From positions 62,001 to 126,000 of the forward strand of contig JAKAUZ010000003.1 of NCBI GenBank assembly GCA_021817415.1: a stretch of DNA of 64,000 bases. The letters are read 5' to 3'. The stretch is from Thermoplasmata archaeon. Its GTDB lineage: Archaea > Thermoplasmatota > Thermoplasmata > Thermoplasmatales > GCA-001856825. Made by a program: the position numbers and the translations under genes. Below are positions 26,024 to 33,692 of the stretch, piece by piece (within the stretch, counting starts at the first letter, position 1; each line of letters starts with the position of its first letter). Under the pieces are notes generated by a model. It was not told the DNA's origin. It did not search any database and worked only from the letters and a program-made list of their open reading frames with translations.

Positions 26024-26473
26024 ATGGCCGAAGACAAAGATAATGGAAAGGGAGAAAGCATAACAATAAAGGGAGTCCAGAAGAATACGTATGATAGGGT
26101 AAAGGAACTTGCAAGAGAAACTGGAAGGACAATTGGAGAGATAACCAACGAATCATACAAGATTTTCATAGCGACTGCCCATGAGACGAAGAAAGCAGGA
26201 GAGGAACTGATTAAGGGTCTCAGGGAATCAGCATCACAAACTATTGAGAACATAAAGACTGTCGAAATAACGGGGGAGGAGCTGAGGGCCAACAACAGGA
26301 AAGTAACATTCAGGAATATAGACCATCTAGTGCTGAAAGGGTTGTCGGAGAATGATTTTGAGAATTATGTTGCCTCCCTCATCAACATAAAAAAATTGGA
26401 GGTACCGAAGGAGATACCAAAGTTGAAAGTACTCGACAGATCAAGGTTCATAGATAATATCATCTACATTTGA
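26024..26473 (+). CDS. ribbon-helix-helix-like protein with uncharacterised C-terminal domain
   Basis: A 149-residue protein. Residues 12-50 (SITIKGVQKNTYDRV ... TIGEITNESYKIFI) look like a ribbon-helix-helix DNA-binding domain, with a beta strand followed by two helices. The rest is a helix rich in Glu/Lys and a beta-leucine region (VTFRNIDHLVLKGLSENDFENYV). This is not a standard toxin-antitoxin antitoxin of 80 residues, and no toxin gene is adjacent. A-rich sequence with a TATA-like element precedes the ATG. Role unknown, possibly transcriptional. Confidence 0.5.
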   Translation: MAEDKDNGKGESITIKGVQKNTYDRVKELARETGRTIGEITNESYKIFIATAHETKKAGEELIKGLRESASQTIENIKTVEITGEELRANNRKVTFRNIDHLVLKGLSENDFENYVASLINIKKLEVPKEIPKLKVLDRSRFIDNIIYI

Positions 26474-26524
26474 AGCACTGTGAAACTATCGAAACATTAT
26501 TTTAATTTAGTTTAATTAACTCAA

Positions 26525-27376
26525 GTGAGTGACCCTATCGTAGTTTACCTATTCATGTTGGTGGGGCTTTCTCTTTTAGCTGGAGTAATAGGGGCCCTGG
26601 GTGGACTTGGTGGTGGGGTCCTTATAGTTCCTTTTCTCACTCTTTTTATTGGAGTCCCGATTCCGTTGGCAATCGGCGCATCAATTGTTTCAGTAATTGC
26701 AACCTCAAGCGGCTCTGCGGCAGCCTATGTCAGGGATCGCATTTCCAATATTAGAATTGGGACATTTCTGGTTCTTTTCACAACCTCTGGGGCAATTTTT
26801 GGAGCTTTTCTTGAGCATATTGTCCCTACAGCATTTCTCTTCTTGACTTTTGGAATTGTGCTTCTGATATCTATTGTTCCCATGGTAAGGAAACTGGGAG
26901 AAGAGACACCTGCAGAATTCAAGAATGATTCTATTGCCGAGAAGCTTTCGCTCAACTCAGAGTACCACGATGCAAAACAAGGCAAGAACATAAAATACAA
27001 TGTTACTGGGACCAGATCCGGTTCAGCAATGATGTTTGTTGCAGGAGTTCTGTCTGGTCTTCTTGGAATCGGCTCAGGTGCATTCAAAGTTATAGCGATG
27101 GATCTTGCCATGAAACTTCCAATTAAAGTTTCAACAACGACTTCAAATTTTATGATAGGAGTTACTGCAGCAGCAAGCGCAGGCATCTATTTCCTCACCG
27201 GAGATGTGAACCCATTCATTGCAGCCCCCGTAGCAGTTGGTGTACTTATTGGTGCAGTCGCGGGAACCAAGATACTTGTAAGAATAAGGAGTTCCACCGT
27301 ACGGAAAATATTTGCAGTCATAATTCTGGCAGTTGCCATTGAAATGCTCCTCAGAGGCATGGGGGTGCACACATGA
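26525..27376 (+). CDS. sulfite exporter TauE/SafE family membrane protein
   Basis: A 283-residue integral membrane protein starting with GTG at 26525. The family half-repeat is visible twice: GALGGLGGGVLIVPFL near residue 22 and SGLLGIGSGAFKV near 180, each with flanking membrane helices. Members move sulfite, sulfoacetate or other organosulfur anions; the substrate is not determinable. It overlaps the next gene by four bases (ATGA), and the pair TauE-DUF1634 recurs in archaea and bacteria. Confidence 0.88.
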   Translation: MSDPIVVYLFMLVGLSLLAGVIGALGGLGGGVLIVPFLTLFIGVPIPLAIGASIVSVIATSSGSAAAYVRDRISNIRIGTFLVLFTTSGAIFGAFLEHIVPTAFLFLTFGIVLLISIVPMVRKLGEETPAEFKNDSIAEKLSLNSEYHDAKQGKNIKYNVTGTRSGSAMMFVAGVLSGLLGIGSGAFKVIAMDLAMKLPIKVSTTTSNFMIGVTAAASAGIYFLTGDVNPFIAAPVAVGVLIGAVAGTKILVRIRSSTVRKIFAVIILAVAIEMLLRGMGVHT

Positions 27377-27795
27377 CCGGGACCTTGGAAGAAATGAAAG
27401 GGGAGGAACTTGAAATTGAATCCAGGATACTGGTCTTTTACCTCATATGGAGCGCATTGATTGCAGTAGTGATTATTGTGGCAGGGGTATTAGAATTCCT
27501 TATCACTGGAAATAGTGGTTATAAGAATATTTCTTTGCCTCAATTACTGACAGCACGTGGGAATTCTCTCATATTTCCATTCAATCCTATCCAAATTATC
27601 CGGGGGGTAATTGAGCTTAAATCGTTTGCAATCATACAGCTAGGAGTCATTCTCTTGCTGTTTACTCCATTTGGAAGGATTTTCTTGCAAATTCTGATTT
27701 TCGCGAGAGAGAAAGACAGAGCATTTACGGTGATAGCAGCTACAGTATTCGTAATACTGCTGATTTCACTTTACACTGTGAGATTTCTTTCATGA
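27373..27795 (+). CDS. DUF1634 membrane protein, partner of the TauE-family gene
   Basis: A 140-residue protein with three predicted membrane helices (ILVFYLIWSALIAVVIIVAG, AIIQLGVILLLFTPFGRIF, AFTVIAATVFVILLISLY). The size and helix pattern match DUF1634, commonly encoded next to TauE/SafE exporters. It may be a subunit or accessory of the transporter. Its start overlaps the TauE stop by four bases, indicating coupled translation. The stop overlaps the convergent dehydrogenase by six bases. Confidence 0.78.
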   Translation: MTGTLEEMKGEELEIESRILVFYLIWSALIAVVIIVAGVLEFLITGNSGYKNISLPQLLTARGNSLIFPFNPIQIIRGVIELKSFAIIQLGVILLLFTPFGRIFLQILIFAREKDRAFTVIAATVFVILLISLYTVRFLS

Positions 27796-28743
27796 GAATC
27801 TGAGGACTATTCTTCCGTCTCTTTTATCATAATTTGCAATTGCTCTTGAATACTCATCAACAGGATATACCTTCCACAACTTGCTTTTCAATTTCTTTCT
27901 CACCACCAGTTGTATCAGTTCTGACAATTCTCGCGGAGTGCCGCCTGTGCTTCCAATTATCTTCCTTTCTCCAGTGTAAAGGAACGCTATATTTAGAACT
28001 CCTTCAGTTCCAGTAAGTGTGCCAAAAGTGACCAGCCTGCCTCCGGTATCCAGATAATTCATGAACTTCTCCCAAAATCCACTTCCTAGAGAATTCACCA
28101 GCACGTCTACTGTTTCTCCGGACCAGGGTTTTCCCCCAAGTTTCTTTATCCATGATTTCCTTGAAATATAGTATACATCGGCACCCATTGCTTTGGCAAG
28201 CATCACCCCGTACTGCCCGGTGTTGCCGGATGCACCAACAACAAGAACTCGTTCCTTTCTTTCGAGATTGGCGGCCTTCAGAGCATGGTAGGCGGTAAGC
28301 CCCCCCACCGGAAGGGATACCGCATCCAGGAAATCCAATTCATCGGGAATCTGGAAAAGATGTTTTTCATCCGTTGCATAGAACTCTGCAAACCCTCCAT
28401 TTGACGCAACTCCAATGACTCCACCCCTTCTGCATATTTCCTCTCTCCCAGAGATGCAATGATCACAGATACCATCAAACAGTCTCGGGTAAACAAGTAC
28501 CCGATCGCCCTCATCGAAAATTTTAGACTTTCCCCTTTCCTCTACGGTCCCCACAAATTCAGCACCGGGAATATGTGGATATGGCTCTATTCTATAATTT
28601 GTCTGCCCCCTAATTGTATTGATGTCCACTGGGTTAAGGCCGGCATATTTCACTCTTATGAGCATGTCACCCTTCGGGATCTGCACATCATCAATTCTTG
28701 TATTCTCGAAGCCCCCCGGTTCTCTTACGAGAACTGCTTTCAT
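27790..28743 (-). CDS. medium-chain zinc-type alcohol dehydrogenase family protein
   Basis: A 317-residue MDR dehydrogenase. It begins MKAVLVREPGGFEN; PGAEFVGTVEERG is the usual GroES-fold motif. CDHCISGREEICRR carries cysteines of the structural-zinc lobe. The nucleotide-binding motif VVGASGNTGQYGV follows. The start is the ATG at 28743 (a TTG two codons upstream would lie on the acetyltransferase stop). It overlaps the preceding acetyltransferase closely, so they form an operon with the malic enzyme. It would oxidise an alcohol or reduce an aldehyde with NAD(P); specificity is not readable. Confidence 0.85.
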   Translation of the reverse strand: MKAVLVREPGGFENTRIDDVQIPKGDMLIRVKYAGLNPVDINTIRGQTNYRIEPYPHIPGAEFVGTVEERGKSKIFDEGDRVLVYPRLFDGICDHCISGREEICRRGGVIGVASNGGFAEFYATDEKHLFQIPDELDFLDAVSLPVGGLTAYHALKAANLERKERVLVVGASGNTGQYGVMLAKAMGADVYYISRKSWIKKLGGKPWSGETVDVLVNSLGSGFWEKFMNYLDTGGRLVTFGTLTGTEGVLNIAFLYTGERKIIGSTGGTPRELSELIQLVVRKKLKSKLWKVYPVDEYSRAIANYDKRDGRIVLRFS

Positions 28744-28745
28744 CG

Positions 28746-29222
28746 TCAATTTATCTTTTTCCCGTATATCGATATTACGCTCCTCATTCCTATGCCGGTG
28801 TAGAACTTGTGAGCAACTAGATTCTCCGTAGGGAATTCGACCGAAATCATAGCACAGCCTCTCTTCTTTTCCTTTTCCGCAACAGCCTCAATCAGCTTCT
28901 TGCCTAGCCCAGTTTTCCTGAATTCCGGAAGGACGTACAGTTCGGTGATCCGTGCCTCCTTCAGTGGCTCATAGAACATCCTATCGACAATGTCTGCCAT
29001 TACAACTCCCACTATCTTGCCCAAGTGCTCTGCAACGAGAGCATCCCTATTTTCAAGCCTGAGTGAACTTTTCAGGTATGCATTCACGGCCTCCTCTATT
29101 TTATCATTGAGCAAAAAAAGCGGATCATGTTCTGAATTGAATTTTTTCAATCTCACAATAAGTGCAGCAGATTCCCTCAGATCATCTTCTTTTAAGTCCC
29201 TTATTTTAATATCCATATTCAT
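28746..29222 (-). CDS. GNAT family N-acetyltransferase
   Basis: A 158-residue acetyltransferase with the acetyl-CoA site LPEFRKTGLGKKLIEAV (about residue 98), preceded by ARITELYV and followed by LVAHKFYTGIGM. N-terminal helices are typical of the fold. The substrate is unknown. It lies between malic enzyme and dehydrogenase and starts inside the malic enzyme stop by four bases (ATGA), so these three genes are translated as a unit. Confidence 0.85.
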   Translation of the reverse strand: MNMDIKIRDLKEDDLRESAALIVRLKKFNSEHDPLFLLNDKIEEAVNAYLKSSLRLENRDALVAEHLGKIVGVVMADIVDRMFYEPLKEARITELYVLPEFRKTGLGKKLIEAVAEKEKKRGCAMISVEFPTENLVAHKFYTGIGMRSVISIYGKKIN

Positions 29223-30556
29223 CTCCCCATCGCCTCTATCAGATTGTCTTTCATGAGCTTTTCTATCATTCCTCTATTCTTCAATATCAGTTCCCTTGCC
29301 CTCTCATAGAACTCATTTTTTGACATTTTCTTTCTTGCTACATTTTCCTTCACTGCAATATCTGCTATTGTAGCCGCCACTCGTGGGAACACTTCCCAAT
29401 CGTCCATGCTTGGAATGATGTGATCCTGTGTGAGATTTTGTTCTTCTGCATATTTTGCAAGCTCTTCGGATGCCTTTACTATCATCGTTTCTGTAATCTT
29501 CCTAGTTCTCGAATCTAGGGCACCCCTGAATACTCCAGGGAAAACCATGCTATTGTTCACCTGATTCGGGAAATCAGATCTTCCAGTTGCTACTATTTCC
29601 GCTCCATTTTCTTTTGCTTCACTTGGCCATATTTCCGGAACTGGATTTGCCAGTGCGAATACTATCGCTCTTTTATTCATCTTCTTGATCCATTCCCCTT
29701 TGATTACCCCGGGTCCAGGACGAGAAGCTGCAACAAGTAAGTCTGCCCCTTCGAGGGCGTCCTGTATGTTTCCCCTAATCCTTCTAACGTTCGTGGCTAT
29801 CCCAAGTTCGTATTTCCAGGGATTGGCCCTCATAAGGCTGTCCATGTCCTCTCTTTCTGGGTGCAATATCCCTTTAGAATCGACCATAACTATATTCTTT
29901 ATGTCAAATCCTGCAGCCTTGAATAACCTGACCGTGGCCACATTTGCTGCTCCGGAACCAAACATCACTATATTTGTGTCTTTGGGGCTCCTCCCAGTAA
30001 TCTTGATTGCATTTAGAGATCCTGCCAATGTTGCCCCAGCAGTTCCCAGTTGATCATCGTGCCAGACAGGTATGTTCATCCTCTCTCTCAGAGTTTCCAA
30101 AAGGTAGAAACATTTTGGGGATTCAATGTCCTCCAGGTTAATACCACCAAACGCCGGTTCAAGTGCTGACGCAACCTCTGCCATTTTTTCTTTATCATGA
30201 ACATTAATGGGGATTGGAATCGCATCTACCCCCCCCAAATATTTGAAAATAAGCCCCTTTCCCTCCATTACTGGAAGAGATGCCTCCGGTCCAATATTAC
30301 CAAGTCCAAGAACTCTGGAGCCATCAGTTAATATCGCAACGGTATTCCATCTCCAAGTCATTTCAAAAGAAAGGTCCTTATCTTCTGCGATTTTTTTGGA
30401 TACTGCAGCTACTCCAGGCGTATACCAGATTGAGAAATCGTCTAGGCTACTTATAGGAACCTTGGGTAGGGTTTGGATCTTCCCCTGGTAGTGCTTGGAA
30501 AATTTTACAGATAGATCAGAATAAACTTCCCCACCACTTTCCCCTTCATTCCTCAT
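29219..30556 (-). CDS. malic enzyme (NAD(P)-dependent, decarboxylating)
   Basis: A 445-residue malic enzyme that converts malate to pyruvate and CO2. The first substrate-binding motif VYSDLSVKFSKHYQGKI, the GLGNIGPEASLPVMEGK region (about 105) and WHDDQLGTAGA follow in order. The nucleotide-binding motif is VMFGSGAANVATVRLFK. The ATG at 30556 is preferred over a TTG nine bases upstream because GGGGGAT precedes it directly. This short class lacks the C-terminal phosphotransacetylase-like domain. It heads an operon with the acetyltransferase and alcohol dehydrogenase. Confidence 0.93.
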   Translation of the reverse strand: MRNEGESGGEVYSDLSVKFSKHYQGKIQTLPKVPISSLDDFSIWYTPGVAAVSKKIAEDKDLSFEMTWRWNTVAILTDGSRVLGLGNIGPEASLPVMEGKGLIFKYLGGVDAIPIPINVHDKEKMAEVASALEPAFGGINLEDIESPKCFYLLETLRERMNIPVWHDDQLGTAGATLAGSLNAIKITGRSPKDTNIVMFGSGAANVATVRLFKAAGFDIKNIVMVDSKGILHPEREDMDSLMRANPWKYELGIATNVRRIRGNIQDALEGADLLVAASRPGPGVIKGEWIKKMNKRAIVFALANPVPEIWPSEAKENGAEIVATGRSDFPNQVNNSMVFPGVFRGALDSRTRKITETMIVKASEELAKYAEEQNLTQDHIIPSMDDWEVFPRVAATIADIAVKENVARKKMSKNEFYERARELILKNRGMIEKLMKDNLIEAMGR

Positions 30557-30565
30557 ATCCCCCAA

Positions 30566-30971
30566 TGATAGAATGGGAATTAAACATTGCCTAAGTAGTC
30601 AGAGTAAGGTCAGTGTTCTAGACAGTTCTTACCTTATGACAACTAACGTCCAGTACCATGGTTTCGAGATTTAATAGACCTTGGATTGTACGATAAATTC
30701 GAATATGGTCCTCTCTGCCTTCTAGAAGGTTCAAGCAACACGATGTTGCAGAGGAGAAAATGTATCAGTGGGATCCATCCATCTCTCTATTTGGCGACAT
30801 TGGGCAGTGAACTGTGCTTCCATTGAAGATAAATAACCCGGACTCTAATTATAATTAATGCCAGACCACTCATCTTTTTGCTCTATTCATATATTTGAAC
30901 ATGCCCAATCTGAATCTCTCTTCCCTTTTTCTTTAGATAAAATTAATAAATAAGCTCTATTTACTAAAACA
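30566..30971. other. 406-bp gap with no supported gene
   Basis: The stretch between malic enzyme and the SPFH module has no start with a plausible ribosome-binding site and no RNA-gene motif. A stop-free plus-strand stretch of about 60 codons (from 30649, including PWFRDLIDLGLYD) lacks a start codon and resembles nothing I can name; it could be a decayed mobile-element fragment. An AT-rich promoter for the next gene sits around 30937-30960. Confidence 0.5.
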
Positions 30972-31493
30972 ATGTCCGATATTCGAGACCAGGTGGTTGA
31001 TGATAGAGGAGTAATCAAGAAATTGCAACTTATGTTTCCAGGGTACCACGGATACAGGGTCAGTGAGGATCTGAGGGATGCTGATATTTATCTGAAAGAT
31101 GAATTATATAAGAAGATGCTTGACATTATAAATGACCTGAAGGCCGCCGAGTCTTCCCTGGTAAGCAACGGAATTTTCACAAATCTTGACAAAATCGGTC
31201 AAACAAGGTCAAAAATACAGACAGCTGCGGCAGACCTCAAACATCATCAGGCAGGATATTCAGGAATTTCGGCAGGGATTAAAGTAACTCCAGCTAAGAT
31301 TTCATCACTTTACGATCTGGATATGAAAATCTACGAGCAGATCCAGACGCTTAGTACTGTTATTCAGGGTTTCAAACAAGAATGTGCACAGGGAAATTTC
31401 AATCAAGCGAGACTTCAGGATGTTAACTCTGCGGTTGGATCAATATCCCAACTCAACCAAAGCAGGGAAACTTTGTTGTACGGGGGCGTGTAA
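30972..31493 (+). CDS. all-helical protein with GYxGY motif, first gene of an SPFH module
   Basis: A 173-residue helical protein. Its N-terminus has PGYHGYRVSEDLRDADIYLKD, a GYxGY-x-E-x-R-x-x-D pattern I associate with small helical proteins encoded beside SPFH and zinc-ribbon genes. The remainder is amphipathic helix with many Gln and Ser. No catalytic residue is evident. The stop abuts the start of the SPFH gene, so the two are translated together. Function is unknown; partnership with the SPFH protein is inferred from order. Confidence 0.55.
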   Translation: MSDIRDQVVDDRGVIKKLQLMFPGYHGYRVSEDLRDADIYLKDELYKKMLDIINDLKAAESSLVSNGIFTNLDKIGQTRSKIQTAAADLKHHQAGYSGISAGIKVTPAKISSLYDLDMKIYEQIQTLSTVIQGFKQECAQGNFNQARLQDVNSAVGSISQLNQSRETLLYGGV

Positions 31494-32657
31494 ATGGTAT
31501 TCAGGAAGACTCCGCCTGGCGGGATACCTCCAAGTGGTGGTAGTGTCTTTGGTTCGACGACAATGGAATGGGAAGATCAGTTCAAGCAGGGAAATATAAT
31601 GTGGAAAGTCCCCAGGCTCATAAGACTTAATGATAACATTGTTGTCAGGGAAGATGAAACAGCTGTTTTTTACAGAGACGGTAAAGCACTTACTTACATA
31701 GACAAACCTGGAAGATATGCACTAACAGACCTAAATGCGCCAATTGTCGGTAATCTAGTAAAGCTTCTGACTGGAATACAACAGCAGGCAGAAGTTTATT
31801 ACCTACAGAGAAGAATATTTGACGGGAAATTTGGATCAAAGGAACCTTATGCGTTCAGGGACAAGGATTTCGGTATAGTCATGCTGAGGCTGTTTGGTGA
31901 GCTGAGGTATCGTATCTCAGATCCTTCCATATTTATAAATCAGTTTGTAGGGACGTTCGCGATTGAAACAAGTGCGCAAGTCGATGACAGGATCAGGGAA
32001 CAGGTTGTTTTATTATTATACAATATCCTAGGGAAAATGAAGGATCAGGGCGTTTCTGTACTGGACCTGCCTTCAAATTTGATGAATATCGAAGAGGCAG
32101 TGATTGCAAATGCAAAAGGATCTTTTGATCAATATGGGATAGAGATCAATAAGATATCTGGGCTCAACATTTCTCTTCCAGATGCTGTACAGAAAGCAGT
32201 TGATGCAAGATCAAGCATGCAGGTACTGGGAGTCAATTATCTGCAGTTCCAGGCTGGTCAGGCAATGGTTGATGCCGCTAAAAACCCATCTGGAACGGCA
32301 GGCGCGGGCGTTGGTCTCGGAATGGGAATGGGAGCCGGGGCGGGGATGGCATATCCTATGGCTTCCAGTATATCGCAGGGTATTTCGCAACCAGCCCAGC
32401 CTTCGCAGCCACCTGGAAAGAAATGTCCTAAATGTGGAGCAACAGTAGACGAGCATGCAAAGTTCTGTCCGGATTGTGGTTATAATTTCCAGGAAGCTGA
32501 GACGATGAAATGTCCCGCTTGCGGTAAGGATATACCTAAGAATTCCAAATTCTGTCCAGAATGTGGGAAACCAATAGTCTCAAAGTGCCCAAAATGCGGT
32601 ACTGATCTGTCCCCAGGCGCAAAATTCTGTCCTAACTGTGGAGAGAAGGTGAACTGA
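31494..32657 (+). CDS. SPFH-domain protein with three C-terminal zinc ribbons (YdjI/virion-core-like)
   Basis: A 387-residue protein. About residues 25-260 form an SPFH-type domain of the COG4260 kind (IVVREDETAVFYRDGKAL, FGELRYRISDPSIFINQFVG, INKISGLNISLPDAVQKAVD). A Gly/Ala-rich linker (GVGLGMGMGAGAGMAYP) follows, then three CxxC-CxxC zinc ribbons at about 308-387 (CPKCG ... CPDCG; CPACG ... CPECG; CPKCG ... CPNCG). Proteins of this type assemble on membranes in bacterial envelope-stress systems such as Bacillus YdjI. It directly abuts both neighbours, with a GGTGA site for the next gene. Confidence 0.8.
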   Translation: MVFRKTPPGGIPPSGGSVFGSTTMEWEDQFKQGNIMWKVPRLIRLNDNIVVREDETAVFYRDGKALTYIDKPGRYALTDLNAPIVGNLVKLLTGIQQQAEVYYLQRRIFDGKFGSKEPYAFRDKDFGIVMLRLFGELRYRISDPSIFINQFVGTFAIETSAQVDDRIREQVVLLLYNILGKMKDQGVSVLDLPSNLMNIEEAVIANAKGSFDQYGIEINKISGLNISLPDAVQKAVDARSSMQVLGVNYLQFQAGQAMVDAAKNPSGTAGAGVGLGMGMGAGAGMAYPMASSISQGISQPAQPSQPPGKKCPKCGATVDEHAKFCPDCGYNFQEAETMKCPACGKDIPKNSKFCPECGKPIVSKCPKCGTDLSPGAKFCPNCGEKVN

Positions 32658-33584
32658 TTGTTCTGCAGGAAATGCGGTAGTCAAATCCCGGACGACTCGG
32701 TCTTCTGTCCCAAATGCGGTGCCCCACAGAATGGCGGGAGTCAAACTTCTTCCCAATCGCCAAAGCCGGCTTCCGATGAGAACGAGATCCTGAAGGAAAT
32801 GAAGTGCCCAAACTGCGGTGCTCCTCTCTCACCACAACCTGGGGAAGCCATGGTGGTCTGTCAATATTGCGGCACATCGGTTACACTGAGCACAGCAGGA
32901 TGGTCAAAAGTCGGGAAACACTTCATTCTAGACATAAAGATTGCAATGAAGGATAATGCACTTGCCATTGCACATCAGTTTCTTGACAGGAGTATACTTC
33001 ACAGACATCTTTTTGAAAAAAGCACAGTAAAGACAACTGAACTTCAATACGTGCCCTACTGGATACTTGATGCGGGGTTTGTTGCACAGTATAGGTACAA
33101 GAGGGAAGAAGCTAGCCCCGGGGGGTTTGTAGGAGTTCCGCTTGGAGGAAGAGGTGGGTTCGGGGGACCGACTGTTCAGTTCAACACAGTGGTAGAGTCG
33201 GGTACAGACACGAGCGAAGTGAGTTATCCTGTCGTGGCTGTTGATAACCTGAACAAATATCAACCTCCTGATTATATTTTTAACCTTACCAATAAGAGGG
33301 CACTTACCACAAGTGACACACAGGGACCGGTAAAACTCTTGAATGGCAGTGTGAGCGAGGAAAAGGGACGAATGGATGGGAAGATAAGGATCACTCAATG
33401 GGAGATAAGGAGACTCCAGAAGAGGGTTCATGGATTTTTATCCGCTGATGTAAATGTGGACATCGCTGACACCTATCTAGTTCATATTCCTATATGGAGC
33501 ATTCTCTTTGAGCACAAGGATAAAAGTCTATTCTTACTTGTAGATGCGCACAACGGTATGGTAATGGAAGAATTAAAAGAGTAG
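32658..33584 (+). CDS. zinc-ribbon protein with PYW motif, third gene of the SPFH module
   Basis: A 308-residue protein starting with TTG at 32658, with GGTGA (32648-32652) five bases upstream of it. It has two zinc ribbons, at the very N-terminus (CRKCGSQIPDDSVFCPKCG) and near residue 54 (CPNCGAPL ... CQYCGTSV), then a beta-rich domain with VPYWILDAGFVAQYRYK and a Gly-rich loop. The layout recalls YdjG-like proteins found beside YdjI in bacteria. Its role may be sensing or membrane-stress signalling. It is followed by 100 bases and a promoter for the M61 peptidase. Confidence 0.7.
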   Translation: MFCRKCGSQIPDDSVFCPKCGAPQNGGSQTSSQSPKPASDENEILKEMKCPNCGAPLSPQPGEAMVVCQYCGTSVTLSTAGWSKVGKHFILDIKIAMKDNALAIAHQFLDRSILHRHLFEKSTVKTTELQYVPYWILDAGFVAQYRYKREEASPGGFVGVPLGGRGGFGGPTVQFNTVVESGTDTSEVSYPVVAVDNLNKYQPPDYIFNLTNKRALTTSDTQGPVKLLNGSVSEEKGRMDGKIRITQWEIRRLQKRVHGFLSADVNVDIADTYLVHIPIWSILFEHKDKSLFLLVDAHNGMVMEELKE

Positions 33585-33662
33585 ATTTTACGGGAAGGCA
33601 GGAGCAAAAAGGCCTGGAAACAAAATATCAGACAGGGGATACTTCTCGGTCAGAAATCTTAA

Positions 33663-33670
33663 GATATATT
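33663..33670 (+). promoter_or_regulatory. TATA box of the M61 peptidase gene
   Basis: GATATATT is centred about 26 nt upstream of the ATG at 33693, and no Shine-Dalgarno site lies between. This favours a leaderless start there over the TTG at 33684. Confidence 0.5.
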
Positions 33671-33692
33671 AACGAACAGTGAATTGACTTCC

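Noticed and set aside
26725-27186. A 153-codon minus-strand frame
   Set aside because: Shadow of the TauE-family membrane gene; hydrophobic codons read backwards give long open frames.
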